DNA of 64,000 nt from CBDAUN01 sp965214615. GTDB taxonomy: Bacteria; Pseudomonadota; Gammaproteobacteria; Arenicellales; JAJDZL01. Both the position numbers and the translations under genes were made by a program. The stretch covers positions 3,180,838 through 3,244,837 of the forward strand of contig OZ243952.1 of the NCBI GenBank assembly GCA_965214615.1. The letters run 5' to 3'. Position 1 is the first letter of the stretch. Each line of letters opens with the position of its first letter. Shown here in pieces: positions 41,137-50,890 of the stretch. The notes below the pieces were generated by a model that saw nothing but the letters and a program-made list of their open reading frames with translations, was not told where the DNA came from and ran no database searches.

Positions 41137-41798
41137 TGGCTCCCGCTGCAAGTCGGCATCCTTACGACCCGCAAGCCGCCGTCGCACACCTTCGCAAGAT
41201 CGATCCGCAGCTTAGGACCTTGATTGACCGGATGGGCGACTTCGAACCGGACCGCGAACTGGATCGCACTCCGTTCGAAGCACTCCTCGGATCGATCGTC
41301 TATCAGCAGCTTTCCGGGCGGGCGGCGGAAACGATATACGGTCGGCTGCTTGCACTCTACCCCGACTGCGATTCTCCCGGAGCCGCCGATATTCTCGACA
41401 CCCCGGTCGAAGAGCTTCGCGGCTGCGGGCTTTCGGCTGCCAAGGTTCGTGCAGTCAAGGATCTTGCGGCCAAGACCGCAGCCGGCAGTCTGCCGGATTC
41501 ATCCCGGATCGCGCAAATGAGCGATCAGCAGATCATTGATGCGTTTACCGATGTTCGCGGGATCGGACGATGGACCGTCGAAATGCTTCTGATGTTCAAT
41601 CTTGGCCGCGCTGACGTGCTGCCTGCCACCGATCTTGGCATACGGCGCGGATTCATGAAAACCTACGGTCTGCAAGACATGCCGACCCCTGCCGAAGTCC
41701 TGGCAAAGGGGGAGCAGTGGACTCCCTACCGCAGCGTTGCAGCCTGGTACTTGTGGCGCGCCGCCGACGAGGGCGGCCCGCGAGAGAATCGGGACTGA
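41136..41798 (+). CDS. DNA-3-methyladenine glycosylase, HhH-GPD family
   Basis: The 220-residue enzyme of the AlkA/MAG type removes alkylated bases. FEALLGSIVYQQLSGRAAETIY is the conserved N-terminal helix. The helix-hairpin-helix FTDVRGIGRWTVEMLLMF is followed by VLPATDLGIRRGFMKTYGL, with the catalytic Asp in ATDLG. The start at ATG 41136 overlaps the TGA of the OmpA-domain gene. No iron-sulfur cluster cysteines are present. Confidence 0.9.
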   Translation: MAPAASRHPYDPQAAVAHLRKIDPQLRTLIDRMGDFEPDRELDRTPFEALLGSIVYQQLSGRAAETIYGRLLALYPDCDSPGAADILDTPVEELRGCGLSAAKVRAVKDLAAKTAAGSLPDSSRIAQMSDQQIIDAFTDVRGIGRWTVEMLLMFNLGRADVLPATDLGIRRGFMKTYGLQDMPTPAEVLAKGEQWTPYRSVAAWYLWRAADEGGPRENRD

Positions 41799-41813
41799 TG
41801 CACCGAATCCCGC

Positions 41814-43061
41814 TCAGCGTTCAATGTAATTGATCAGGCAGTCGGCAAACCGGCTGGTCGATACTTCCGAAGCGCCGGACATCTGGCGCGCAAAATCGTA
41901 GGTCACCGTGCCGTCGGCTATCACTTTCGGATAGGCCTGATTGATCAGTTCGGCCGCTTCATTCCAGCCAATGTAATCAAGCAGCATCACGCCTGACAAA
42001 AGCAGCGAAGACGGATTGACCTTGTCGAGATTGGAGTACTTGGGCGCTGTCCCATGGGTCGCTTCAAACACAGCGACATGATCGGCGACATTGGCGCCGG
42101 GCGCGATGCCGATTCCGCCTACTTCGGCCGCTACCGCATCCGACAGGTAGTCCCCATTCAGGTTGGTCGTGGCAATGACATCGAATTCCGCTGGCCTAAG
42201 CTGCATCAGCTGAAACATGATGTCGGCGATACGGTCCTTGATCACAATCCTGCCCTCGGGAACCTGCCCGTCGTGCAAGTCCCACACATCGCTTTCGGAA
42301 ATCGTCTCATCGGCAAACTCTTCGGCAGCGAGCTCGTAGCCCCAGGCGCGAAATGCGCCTTCGGTGAATTTCATGATGTTGCCCTTGTGCACAAGGGTGA
42401 CGCTGCTGCGTTTCTGCGCGATTGCGTACTGGATCGCCTTGCGCACCAGCCGCTTGGTGCGCGCTGCGCTGACCGGCTTGACGCCCAGTCCGGCACCCTG
42501 TTCGAAATCAACATTCATCTGCTCGCGCAGAAACTTTGCCAGCTTTTCGTTTTCCGGCGTGCCGCTTTGGAATTCGATGCCGGAATACACGTCTTCGGTG
42601 TTTTCGCGAAATATGACGACGTCGACGTCCTGCGGACGTCGCATCGGCGAGGGAACGCCTTGGAAGTACTTCACCGGACGCACGCACGCATACAGATCCA
42701 GCGACTGGCGAAGAGACACGTTCAAGGAGCGAAATCCGCCGCCTATGGGGGTCGAAAGCGGTCCCTTGATTGCAACGATCAAATCTTCGATCGCGTCGAG
42801 CGATTCGCGAGGGAAGAAGTCCCCATCGTAGAGGCCGCCGGCCTTTTCGCCCATGAACAGCTCGCACCAGTGAATTTTTCTGCGTCCGCCGTAGGCGCGC
42901 TGCACGGCAGCATTCCACACGCGAAGCGAAGCGCGAGTGATGTCCGAGCCGATCCCGTCGCCCTCGACATATCCGATGACCGGTTGTTCAGGCACGTGCA
43001 ATGTGCCGTTTTTTATGCTAAGTTTCTCGCCGTTTTCCGGTATTCTTACATGTTTGTACAT
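41814..43061 (-). CDS. icd: NADP-dependent isocitrate dehydrogenase
   Basis: The 415-residue enzyme of the TCA cycle converts isocitrate to 2-oxoglutarate and CO2. Start MYKHVRIPENGEKLSI and VIGYVEGDGIGSDITRASL match bacterial Icd. Substrate and catalytic motifs include RSLNVSLRQSLDLYACVRPV, IFRENTEDVYSGIEF, TLVHKGNIMKFTEGAF and TTNLNGDYLSDAVAAEVGG. The end KYSNLDKVNPSSLLLSGVM has the cofactor region. The start codon lies within a set of three ACATGT hexamers. It is convergent with the glycosylase gene and divergent from the gamma-glutamyltransferase gene. Confidence 0.95.
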   Translation of the reverse strand: MYKHVRIPENGEKLSIKNGTLHVPEQPVIGYVEGDGIGSDITRASLRVWNAAVQRAYGGRRKIHWCELFMGEKAGGLYDGDFFPRESLDAIEDLIVAIKGPLSTPIGGGFRSLNVSLRQSLDLYACVRPVKYFQGVPSPMRRPQDVDVVIFRENTEDVYSGIEFQSGTPENEKLAKFLREQMNVDFEQGAGLGVKPVSAARTKRLVRKAIQYAIAQKRSSVTLVHKGNIMKFTEGAFRAWGYELAAEEFADETISESDVWDLHDGQVPEGRIVIKDRIADIMFQLMQLRPAEFDVIATTNLNGDYLSDAVAAEVGGIGIAPGANVADHVAVFEATHGTAPKYSNLDKVNPSSLLLSGVMLLDYIGWNEAAELINQAYPKVIADGTVTYDFARQMSGASEVSTSRFADCLINYIER

Positions 43062-43071
43062 GTCAACATGT
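43048..43071. repeat. Three ACATGT palindromes over the icd start
   Basis: ACATGT occurs at 43048-43053, 43058-43063 and 43066-43071, spaced by four and two bases. The set spans the icd ATG (43061 on the minus strand). It could be an operator cluster or chance with the codons CAT GTA. Confidence 0.4.
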
Positions 43072-43291
43072 CCTCAAATTCGATGCTGGAACTGCCAGTT
43101 TGGCCGGTGTCGATTGGTTTTAGCCACTGGAGGCGACCTTAACCGCAGTTCCCCGTGCAAAAGTCGCAACACGGATTTGCTGTTTTAAGGCAAAGCGGTT
43201 TGTGCAAGACGCATGCGCGTTTCATAAAGCAATGCCATTGTACCATTTTTGATCGATATTGCACCGCAAGAGCGAGGGGATCGCGCCTGTT

Positions 43292-44818
43292 ATGTCTAAC
43301 GCAATAGTTGCCGCGGGCCACCCCCTGACGGCTCAGTCCGCGGCGACCGTCCTGAGTTCGGGCGGCAATGCATTCGACGCGGCCGTAAGCGCCCTGCTGA
43401 CCGCCAGCGTGTGCGAGCCGGCGCTCAGTTCTCTCGGCGGCGGCGGATTCCTGATGGCCTGCCCGCGCGACGGCAAGCCTTTGCTGCTCGACTTTTTCAC
43501 CCAGACTCCACACCGTCAAAAGGCGCCGGAGCACATCAGTGTCGATTCGTTCGTTTGCGACTTCGGCAGCGCCCAGCAAACCTTCCACATCGGCGCCGGC
43601 ACCGGCGCCGTGCCCGGATGCGTCAAGGGAGTTTTCGAAACAGCGCGGCGGTTCGGAACCATGCCGATGCGCGACTTGATACAGCCGGTGACCGACATAC
43701 TTTCAAACGGGGTGGAAATCACGCAGGCGCAGGCCTATCTGATTTCGATACTGACACCGATATTCATGTCCGCATCGGCGCGTAAGTTCTATGAATCCAG
43801 GCTCAATCCCGGCGAACCTGTAAAGCACGGCGAACGGGTTTTCCTGCCGCAGTATGCCGACCTGCTCGAGTCTCTGGCGATTGAGGGCGACGATCTGTTC
43901 TACCGCGGCGAAGTGGCTAAGACGATAGACAATCTGAGCCGCGAAGCAGGCGCCGTAGTCACGCGGGAGGACATGGCAGCCTATCAGGCGATGTTTCGCG
44001 AACCCTTGTCAATGGGCTACCGAGGCAGTCGCCTGCTGCTGAATCCTGCGCCATCGGTCGGCGGCATTCGCATCGCAATGGCATTAAAGCATCTTGAGCG
44101 CAGCGAATTCGGACCGGATGGCTTCGGGTCCGGCACACATCTGACTGAGACACTGGCTGCGCTGGGGCGCCTTGGCGCGCTGGATGCCGCGCAAAGTCAC
44201 GTCGAGGCCGATGTGGACCGTCAGCTGTTCGAGTCCTATCGCAAGATCAGGCGCAACTGGAAGCTCGCGCCGCGGGGTACAACGCATATCTCGATCATCG
44301 ACAGGCACGGCAATGCCGCAGCACTGACTGCAAGCAATGGCGAAGGCTGCGGCGTGATGATTCCGGGCACCGGAATCATGATGAACAACATGCTTGGCGA
44401 GGAGGATCTGAATCCGGACGGGCTAAGCGGCTGGCCGTCGGACACCCGGCTGAGCTCGATGATGTGCCCGACCATCGCGAACGATGCGGCCGGCAGGCTC
44501 ATTGTCACCGGTTCGGGCGGATCGAACCGCATCCCGTCTGCAATTGCGCAAGTGCTGGTCAACCTGATCAACTTCGACATGGCAGCTGAGACGGCGGTGG
44601 ATGCGCCGAGGCTGCATGCATACGACGGCGTCGCATATGCCGAGAATTTCTTCGAGCCCGCCGCATTGAACCGGGCGACAGGGAATTTTCAGGATCAGGT
44701 GCTGTTTTCGGAACGAAATGTATTTTTCGGCGGAGTGCACACCGTATGCCGCCTGGGCAGCCGTGCCGAGGGTTCCGGAGACCCGCGCCGCGCAGGCGTG
44801 TGCATCAGCATTCCGTAA
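43292..44818 (+). CDS. Gamma-glutamyltransferase family enzyme
   Basis: An ATG at 43292 begins MSNAIVAAGHPLTAQSAATV; a TTG at 43259 would add 11 residues. GGT family features are GGNAFDAAVSALL, SLGGGGFLM, GAGTGAVPGCVKG, the autoprocessing and nucleophile region PRGTTHISIIDRHGNAAALT (with the conserved Thr) and SGGSNRIPSAIAQV. The enzymes cleave gamma-glutamyl bonds such as in glutathione. No signal peptide is seen, so it is probably cytoplasmic or exported by another route. The size (508 residues) is slightly short but within the range for the family. It overlaps the MFS gene start. Confidence 0.88.
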   Translation: MSNAIVAAGHPLTAQSAATVLSSGGNAFDAAVSALLTASVCEPALSSLGGGGFLMACPRDGKPLLLDFFTQTPHRQKAPEHISVDSFVCDFGSAQQTFHIGAGTGAVPGCVKGVFETARRFGTMPMRDLIQPVTDILSNGVEITQAQAYLISILTPIFMSASARKFYESRLNPGEPVKHGERVFLPQYADLLESLAIEGDDLFYRGEVAKTIDNLSREAGAVVTREDMAAYQAMFREPLSMGYRGSRLLLNPAPSVGGIRIAMALKHLERSEFGPDGFGSGTHLTETLAALGRLGALDAAQSHVEADVDRQLFESYRKIRRNWKLAPRGTTHISIIDRHGNAAALTASNGEGCGVMIPGTGIMMNNMLGEEDLNPDGLSGWPSDTRLSSMMCPTIANDAAGRLIVTGSGGSNRIPSAIAQVLVNLINFDMAAETAVDAPRLHAYDGVAYAENFFEPAALNRATGNFQDQVLFSERNVFFGGVHTVCRLGSRAEGSGDPRRAGVCISIP

Positions 44819-45996
44819 TGCAGCTGCTGAGTTCCATTATTCCCGATCCCGGTAAGCGCCAGCTTCTGACTGCCATCATCGCGGTGATAGCGGTCTACGG
44901 ACTGACCAGCGGCCTGATCTTTCCTCTGATCAGCCTGAATATGGAACAAAGAGGATTCAGTCCCACAGCGATCGGCCTGATGGGCCTGATGCCATTCATA
45001 TCCTCGACCATTGTCTCGCCTTTTGCGCCGGTTGTAATGCGATCGATCAACATCCCCAAGCTGGTGGCATGGTGCATCGCAGCGGATCTGGGGCTGATGG
45101 TCAGTCTTGCGTTTACCGACAGCATCGGCGCATGGTTCGTCATTCGCTTCGCCATGGGCGTGGTCGGCACGGCGCTATTTGTGATCAGCGAAACCTGGAT
45201 CAACGAAGTCGCGGAAGAGCGCTACCGGGGCCGCGTCCTGGGCATCTACACATTTACGCTCAGCTTCTCATTCGCCGCTGGGCCGATGTTTGTCGTCGTA
45301 CTCGGTACAGAGGGCTACCTGCCGTTTCTGGTGCCGGCGGCGATCATGGCGTTCTCGTTCATTCCGCTTTGGTGGACTCGCCATTCGCGGCCGAATTTCG
45401 ACGGAGGACGCGTTTCGCTTGTATTCAACTTTATCTGGCTTGCACCGACTCTTGTCGCAGCTGCAGCACTTGTCTCGTTCGAAGAAGCGGCCGCTGTCAC
45501 CCTGCTGCCGGTGTACGCAGTACGCCACGGACTGTCGACGGAGTACGCCGCATTCCTGCTTTCGATTCTCGCAGTCGGCTCAATGATCAGCCAGCCGCTG
45601 GTCGGCTGGCTGGCCGACAAGGTCAACCGTGTGGCGATTATGATCGGCTGCGCGGCCGCCACCTTGCTCGGCATCGTCCTGCTGCCATTCACCATTTCAT
45701 CGTCGGTGCTTGCGATTGTCGTTCTGCTGATATGGGGCGGCGGCATTGCCGGAGTCTATACGGTCGCGCTGACTTTGATGGGGCAGCGATTCCGCGGAGG
45801 GCAGCTGGCGGCGGGCAATGCGGTATTCGGCCTGATGTGGGGCATCGCCGGCGGCGCCGGACCGTCGATTTCGGGAACCATGATGGACTTGTGGGATCCG
45901 CACGGCTTTGTCGCCGCGGTGCTGTGCGCAACCCTGGGATTTCTCATTGTCGCACTGATACGCAGCCGCACGGCAGCGCAGCGCTACCGCGACTAG
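44818..45996 (+). CDS. Major facilitator superfamily transporter
   Basis: The protein is 392 residues with about 12 membrane segments. The start ATG 44818 overlaps the TAA of the gamma-glutamyltransferase gene. Features of MFS include GLMGLMPFISSTIVSPF, the loop-8/9 region LVGWLADKVNRVAIM and the TWINEVAEERYRGRVLGIY segment typical of the YcaD/small-molecule efflux group. The substrate is unknown; co-location with gamma-glutamyltransferase hints at a peptide or amino acid. Confidence 0.85.
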   Translation: MQLLSSIIPDPGKRQLLTAIIAVIAVYGLTSGLIFPLISLNMEQRGFSPTAIGLMGLMPFISSTIVSPFAPVVMRSINIPKLVAWCIAADLGLMVSLAFTDSIGAWFVIRFAMGVVGTALFVISETWINEVAEERYRGRVLGIYTFTLSFSFAAGPMFVVVLGTEGYLPFLVPAAIMAFSFIPLWWTRHSRPNFDGGRVSLVFNFIWLAPTLVAAAALVSFEEAAAVTLLPVYAVRHGLSTEYAAFLLSILAVGSMISQPLVGWLADKVNRVAIMIGCAAATLLGIVLLPFTISSSVLAIVVLLIWGGGIAGVYTVALTLMGQRFRGGQLAAGNAVFGLMWGIAGGAGPSISGTMMDLWDPHGFVAAVLCATLGFLIVALIRSRTAAQRYRD

Positions 45997-46007
45997 GACT
46001 CGCCGGA

Positions 46008-48077
46008 CTACGAGACCTGGGCAATCAGCTGTTCAATTGAATCGCAAGGCGCGCTGCACACATAGCCGCGGCACACATAGCCGACAGTCGATGATCCGAC
46101 CGGACTCCTGAGAGCCAGTTCTCCGGGAAGGTCCTGCGCATCATTCGGAATCGCCAGTACGGTGGCGCACGATGCCGTATGCCTGGCAATCGACGTCTGC
46201 CAATGCTCCAGCTGATCCGGCGGACCGCGAAGCACGACAACTGCGCCTGGATCAACTTTTTCCGTAATCGCGAAAAGCGCCGATCCAAATGCCGCCGGCA
46301 TGGATTCGATACCCGGCTGCAGTGCGCGCAGGATGCGGGCGCCGACATCGATGTAGCCCGTGTCGCCGAGAATGTAGCCAAGACGGATGAAAAGCAGTGC
46401 GGCAACTCCGTTGCCTGACGGCATTGCATCGTCGTGCGAAGGCGTGACGCGCGCGACAAGCTCCTCGTGATCATTCGAAGTGAAATACATGGCATCGCTG
46501 TCGTCGTCCATGAAATGGTTCCGCACCGTTTCGATGAGCTCGATCAAAAACGCAAAGTCACTGCTGCGCCAGCGTGCCTGCAGCAGCTCCAGAACCCCGA
46601 GCGCCACGTACATGTAGTCGTCCAAATACGCATTGAGCCGTACGCGGCCGTCTTTCGCAACAACGCAAAGACGGCCGTCGCGCCACATCTGAGCCTGGAT
46701 AAAGGACAATGCGCGTTCAGCCGAACGGATAATTTCGGGCTGGCCCAGAACTCGTCCGGCGTATGCCATGCCGGCAATCATCAGCCCGTTCCACGAGGTC
46801 AGAATTTTTTCGTCGCGCGCTGGAGGCACCCTGGAGCCGCGGTGCTCGAAAAGCTTTCCTTTGGCCGAATTCAGCATCGCTGAAGCCTCATCGAACCTAA
46901 GTCCCCGCTTTCTTGCCACGGTCTTGATGTCTTCGGCCTCGCGAAGATGCCATTTGCCTTCGAAATTGGCAGTGCCGCTCAATCCGAAGCACGCATCGGC
47001 AATATCGAATTCCTCGTCGGTCAGCAATTCCCGTATTGCTTCAACCGTCCATACGTAGAATTTGCCTTCCTCGCCTTCGGAATCGGCATCCACGGTTGAA
47101 AAATAGCCGCCTTGTGAAGATTGCATCTCGCTCATCACCCAATGCGCAGTTCGCATTGCAACTTCCTCGAAGTCGGGCCTGTCAGCGATGACGGATGCCT
47201 GGGCGTAAAGCGGCATCAGCTGCGCGTTGTCATAGAGCATCTTTTCAAAGTGCGGGATCTCCCACTTTTCGTCTACGGCGTATCGGTAGAAGCCGCCGCC
47301 CACGTGATCCTGGAGGCCGCCTTTGGCCATCGCTTCCAGGCATTGCAATGCCATATCCATGGCCGTATGGCGCACCCTTGCAGTCGCTGTATTGAGATGC
47401 GTGATGCGAAACAGCGCCGCAATCTGTATCGCATGGGGAAACTTGGGCGCATCTGAGAATCCCCCGTTTTCCGCATCGAATTGTTCTTTCAGGGAACGCA
47501 CCCCCAATACCGGCAGTTCGTCTTGGCGATGATTAATTTCCAGATCGGGAAGGGCGCTGACGATGGCCAGACTTTCCTTGAGCTGCTGGTATCTGGCGGC
47601 GTATTTCTCGCGAACCTTGTCATAATTCACCCAAATGTTTGTCAAGAGCTCGCCAAATCCGGGCATTCCGCCTGCTGAAACCGGCGGAAAATAGGTTCCG
47701 ACAAATATGGGCAGCATGTCTTCGCTTCTTAGGAACGCCGTCAGCGGCCAGCCGCCCGACCGACGGCTGAACAGCTGGTGTGCAAGCTGGTAGATCTTGT
47801 CCAGATCGGGGCGCTCCTCGCGGTCTACCTTGATGCACACGTAGAGATTGTTCATCAGTTCCGCGATCTTGGAGTCTTCAAACGACTCGCGCTCCATCAC
47901 ATGGCACCAGTGGCAGGCGGAATATCCGATCGACAGCAGAATAGGCTTGCTTTCAGCCCGGGCGAGATCCAGCGCTTCCTGGCCCCACGGATACCAGTCT
48001 ACGGGATTGTATGCATGCTGAAGCAGATAGGGGCTTGTCTCATTGATGAGGCGGTTGGGTGTCTTGGTATGCGGCAT
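46008..48077 (-). CDS. Thioredoxin-domain protein of the YyaL/SPATA20 (DUF255) family
   Basis: The start ATG 48077 gives MPHTKTPNRLINETSPYLLQHAYNP in the reading frame, the standard N-terminus of the family (first about 20 residues shown in part). The motif SIGYSACHWCHVMERESF is a thioredoxin-fold C-x-x-C. The remainder is a glycosidase-like helical toroid (ALQCLEAMAKGGLQDHVGGG, HFEKMLYDNAQLMPLY). The function is not settled; homologues occur from bacteria to mammals. It is convergent with the MFS gene. Confidence 0.9.
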   Translation of the reverse strand: MPHTKTPNRLINETSPYLLQHAYNPVDWYPWGQEALDLARAESKPILLSIGYSACHWCHVMERESFEDSKIAELMNNLYVCIKVDREERPDLDKIYQLAHQLFSRRSGGWPLTAFLRSEDMLPIFVGTYFPPVSAGGMPGFGELLTNIWVNYDKVREKYAARYQQLKESLAIVSALPDLEINHRQDELPVLGVRSLKEQFDAENGGFSDAPKFPHAIQIAALFRITHLNTATARVRHTAMDMALQCLEAMAKGGLQDHVGGGFYRYAVDEKWEIPHFEKMLYDNAQLMPLYAQASVIADRPDFEEVAMRTAHWVMSEMQSSQGGYFSTVDADSEGEEGKFYVWTVEAIRELLTDEEFDIADACFGLSGTANFEGKWHLREAEDIKTVARKRGLRFDEASAMLNSAKGKLFEHRGSRVPPARDEKILTSWNGLMIAGMAYAGRVLGQPEIIRSAERALSFIQAQMWRDGRLCVVAKDGRVRLNAYLDDYMYVALGVLELLQARWRSSDFAFLIELIETVRNHFMDDDSDAMYFTSNDHEELVARVTPSHDDAMPSGNGVAALLFIRLGYILGDTGYIDVGARILRALQPGIESMPAAFGSALFAITEKVDPGAVVVLRGPPDQLEHWQTSIARHTASCATVLAIPNDAQDLPGELALRSPVGSSTVGYVCRGYVCSAPCDSIEQLIAQVS

Positions 48078-48256
48078 TGCACTCGTCAACTCGATTAGAT
48101 GTTAAGATATGTTCGGCTTAAGGCCTGGGCATTGCCAGTGCGGCGGATCTTGGCCTTCGAAAGTCCTGGCAATTTGCTGCAAGCATTCGGCGCATTGTCC
48201 CTATTGTCATTTATGTTGGCGGATAATTCAATATTCATTTGCCGACCGCAAGATTT

Positions 48257-49054
48257 ATGATCATCCTGCCTTCTATCGATCCGGTTGCATTTTCGATCGG
48301 TCCTGTCGCCGTGCACTGGTACGGCCTGTCGTATCTGGCAGGCATATTTGCGGCGATCGCACTTGGCCGCTGGCGGGTCAAAGGCGGGCAAAGCGCGATC
48401 ACAGCCGACATGGTTGTCGACATGATCGCCTATGTCTCGCTATTCGCGATCCTAGGCGGAAGGCTCGGCTACGCGATCTTCTACGACTTCGGGCACTATG
48501 TCGCAAGTCCGGCCGATATCCTCAAGCTCTGGCAGGGCGGCATGTCGTTCCATGGCGGCCTGGCCGGATCAATCGCCGGTCTGTGGCTGTTTTGCCGCCG
48601 CCGAAACATTGCCTTTTTCATGGCAAGCGACTTTCTTGCGCCAATGGCAGCGATCGGCTTCCTTTTCGGACGCCTGGCGAACTTTGTCAATCAGGAGCTT
48701 TGGGGGCGTCCGAGCGATGTTGCATGGGCGGTCGTCTTTCCAAGCGACCCCGCGCAGCTTGCGCGGCATCCGTCTCAGCTGTACGAAGCAACTCTGGAAG
48801 GCGCGTTGCTTTTTATTATCCTGTGGGTATACTCTTCGAAAAAACCGCCACGCGGAGCGGTCTCGGGAATGTTCCTGCTGCTTTACGGACTGTTTCGATT
48901 TGCGGTTGAGTTTGTACGCGAACCGGATGCGCATTTGAATTTCGTTCTGTTCGACTGGACGACGATGGGTCAATTGCTGTCGGCTCCTGTCATTGTGCTT
49001 GGAATCTGCATCTGGGGCGCCTCCGTTCGCGGCAGCTTGAACCGCGGAAAATAA
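48257..49054 (+). CDS. lgt: Prolipoprotein diacylglyceryl transferase
   Basis: Lgt attaches diacylglycerol to the lipobox cysteine of prelipoproteins. The 265-residue membrane protein starts at ATG 48257 and has IGPVAVHWYGLSYLAG, the Lgt signature GGRLGYAIFYDF, and the conserved GGMSFHGGLAGSIAGL with His-Gly motif. RLANFVNQELWGRPSD is also diagnostic. The putative lipoprotein at 17881 would be a substrate. It is divergent from the DUF255 gene. Confidence 0.95.
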   Translation: MIILPSIDPVAFSIGPVAVHWYGLSYLAGIFAAIALGRWRVKGGQSAITADMVVDMIAYVSLFAILGGRLGYAIFYDFGHYVASPADILKLWQGGMSFHGGLAGSIAGLWLFCRRRNIAFFMASDFLAPMAAIGFLFGRLANFVNQELWGRPSDVAWAVVFPSDPAQLARHPSQLYEATLEGALLFIILWVYSSKKPPRGAVSGMFLLLYGLFRFAVEFVREPDAHLNFVLFDWTTMGQLLSAPVIVLGICIWGASVRGSLNRGK

Positions 49055-49069
49055 CTTTGCCCGGCACCG

Positions 49070-49564
49070 ATGACGGACAATCAGCAAACCCGACTCATAG
49101 AAGCATTGGATGCGCTCGGCGTAGCCTACGAGCTTTTGGAATGCAATCCGCAGATTGCGGACACCGCCATCTACTGCGAGCAAACGGGCTGCGATCTTGC
49201 AGACTGCGCCAATACGATCATTGTCAAATCCAAGACCGGCGAGCCGAGCTTTGCCGCGTGCGTGGTGCTCGCCACAACACGCCTTGACGTGAACAATGTA
49301 GTACGCAAGCGCCTCGGCGCACGCAAGGCATCGTTCGCAGCTGCCGATGAAACCATGCGCATAACCGGCATGGCAATTGGCGGAGTCACGCCGGTCGGAC
49401 TGCCGGCACATCTGCCGCTTTGGGTCGATCAGGCGGTGATGGAGCGCGAGACGATCATTCTAGGCGGCGCCAGCCGTTCGATGAAGCTCAAGATCGCGCC
49501 TTCGGTGTTTGCGCATACCGCCAATACGGAAATTGTGCCGCAGCTTGCGCGCCCGCTCAGTTGA
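49070..49564 (+). CDS. YbaK/EbsC-type aminoacyl-tRNA deacylase domain protein
   Basis: The 164-residue protein matches the YbaK/ProX editing domain. It has IIVKSKTGEPSFAACVVLA, RKRLGARKASFAAADETM (with the catalytic Lys region) and ITGMAIGGVTPVGLP, then LWVDQAVMERETIILGGASR. Family members hydrolyse mischarged tRNA such as Cys-tRNA-Pro. Its start is 16 bases after lgt. Its 3' end overlaps by eight bases the convergent small membrane protein gene. Confidence 0.88.
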   Translation: MTDNQQTRLIEALDALGVAYELLECNPQIADTAIYCEQTGCDLADCANTIIVKSKTGEPSFAACVVLATTRLDVNNVVRKRLGARKASFAAADETMRITGMAIGGVTPVGLPAHLPLWVDQAVMERETIILGGASRSMKLKIAPSVFAHTANTEIVPQLARPLS

Positions 49565-49883
49565 AAATCAGCTTCGAATAAAACGGCCACCAGGCGGCGA
49601 ATAGCAAGGCCATCGCAACGATATCGCACAGGATCAGCTTGCGATAGCGCTTTTTCTCCGCATCTGTCTTGCCCGACATCATGATGGCGCACATCGTCAT
49701 ATCCAGCGGCAGAACGAAAAATATCATCGGCACGACGGCCGGTACAATCAATGTCGGGAAGATCATGATTCCCGATGTCTGCATACCGCCGGCGGAAAAT
49801 GCGGCGGCAGCGGCCATAGCAATGATGCCGGCGAAAAGCATCGCCCGAAGCGGGCCGGTGAATCGTATTGTCGAAGAGATCAT
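49557..49883 (-). CDS. Small membrane protein (108 aa)
   Basis: ATG 49883 is preferred over a TTG at 49898. There are about three hydrophobic segments (MLFAGIIAMAAAAAFSAGG, IVPAVVPMIFFVLPLD, LILCDIVAMALLFAAWWPF) around a basic loop TDAEKKRYRKL. I do not recognise the family. It lies downstream of the enoyl-CoA hydratase gene on the same strand. Confidence 0.65.
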   Translation of the reverse strand: MISSTIRFTGPLRAMLFAGIIAMAAAAAFSAGGMQTSGIMIFPTLIVPAVVPMIFFVLPLDMTMCAIMMSGKTDAEKKRYRKLILCDIVAMALLFAAWWPFYSKLIFN

Positions 49884-49903
49884 GGCGTCGGGTTCCAATA
49901 CGG

Positions 49904-50650
49904 CTATTGAATCTTTTTGCCTGCACGCGCGCGCATCGCGTCGCGGTAGGCGATGATTCTTTCAATCAGGTCCGGGGCCTGAACGGAGCGGCTCAGGTCT
50001 TGAAAATCCCGCTCTCGGGTATCAGGAGTTGTCATTGCAAGCATGTTTGCAACGTACTCCGGCTTGACTGCGCTTCCTGCCTTGCCGGCCGCTTCGATTA
50101 TTTCCGGCCATTGATCCGGCTCGGCGATCTGTGTCAGAAAACCGGTCTCAAGCGCCTTGGGGGCATCAATGACCGGAGTATTGATCAGCATTGCTTGCGC
50201 GTTGTCGGCGCCGATCTTGTGTGCCAGGCGCCGGGTTCCGAGATAGATGCCGAAATTCAGGCCCGGCATGCAGTATCGCGAATTGGCAGAGCCGATTCTC
50301 CACCGGCACGCGCAAACCAGATCGGCCCCTGCTCCGAACGCCTTGCCGTGAACCAGCGCAACCGTCAAGATAGGGGCGTGGTGCACAGTCTGAAGCATGC
50401 GCTCGACGTTCAGGATGCGCTGCGCCACGAATTCATGGGTCGAAGACTCCAGATCACCGAGATCGAATCCGGAACAGAACGAGTCGCCGCGGCCCGACAG
50501 TATCACAGTACGGGTTCCATCCTCGCATGAAACTTTGACGGCATGCTCGAGTTCGGCCACCAGTTCCGAATCAAGGGAATTGGCCCGGTGCGGGCGATTC
50601 AGAGTCAAATGCTTGACCGACCCGCTGACTGTCACCGATAGTGTGCTCAC
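49904..50650 (-). CDS. Enoyl-CoA hydratase/isomerase family protein
   Basis: The 248-residue crotonase-fold protein has VKHLTLNRPHRANSLDSEL, the oxyanion-hole segment GRGDSFCSGFDLGDL, and HGKAFGAGADLVCACRWRI. The usual catalytic Glu after GLNFG is not at its standard position (PGLNFGIYLGTRRLAHKIG), so it may act as a hydratase-like or unrelated acyl-CoA enzyme. The start is a GTG. No acyl-CoA genes are adjacent. Confidence 0.85.
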   Translation of the reverse strand: MSTLSVTVSGSVKHLTLNRPHRANSLDSELVAELEHAVKVSCEDGTRTVILSGRGDSFCSGFDLGDLESSTHEFVAQRILNVERMLQTVHHAPILTVALVHGKAFGAGADLVCACRWRIGSANSRYCMPGLNFGIYLGTRRLAHKIGADNAQAMLINTPVIDAPKALETGFLTQIAEPDQWPEIIEAAGKAGSAVKPEYVANMLAMTTPDTRERDFQDLSRSVQAPDLIERIIAYRDAMRARAGKKIQ

Positions 50651-50890
50651 AATTGGGTTTGATGCAGATTTCCAATGGTACCAATGTATCCGGCTGCTTG
50701 CAGCTTCAATCCACGTTGAAGCGAAAAGCCTGCCTTCCGGCTGGAATGGTCAATGCCGCCAGCCAGTTCAGATTGTACAATGAGGACAGATGCAATGCCG
50801 CATATCGAGCATTTGAGAGCGACAGCTTGGCAATGCGTTTGATCGAGATTTGAATTATGGCCGAAAACAGCCTGCTTTGGAGATAGGACA

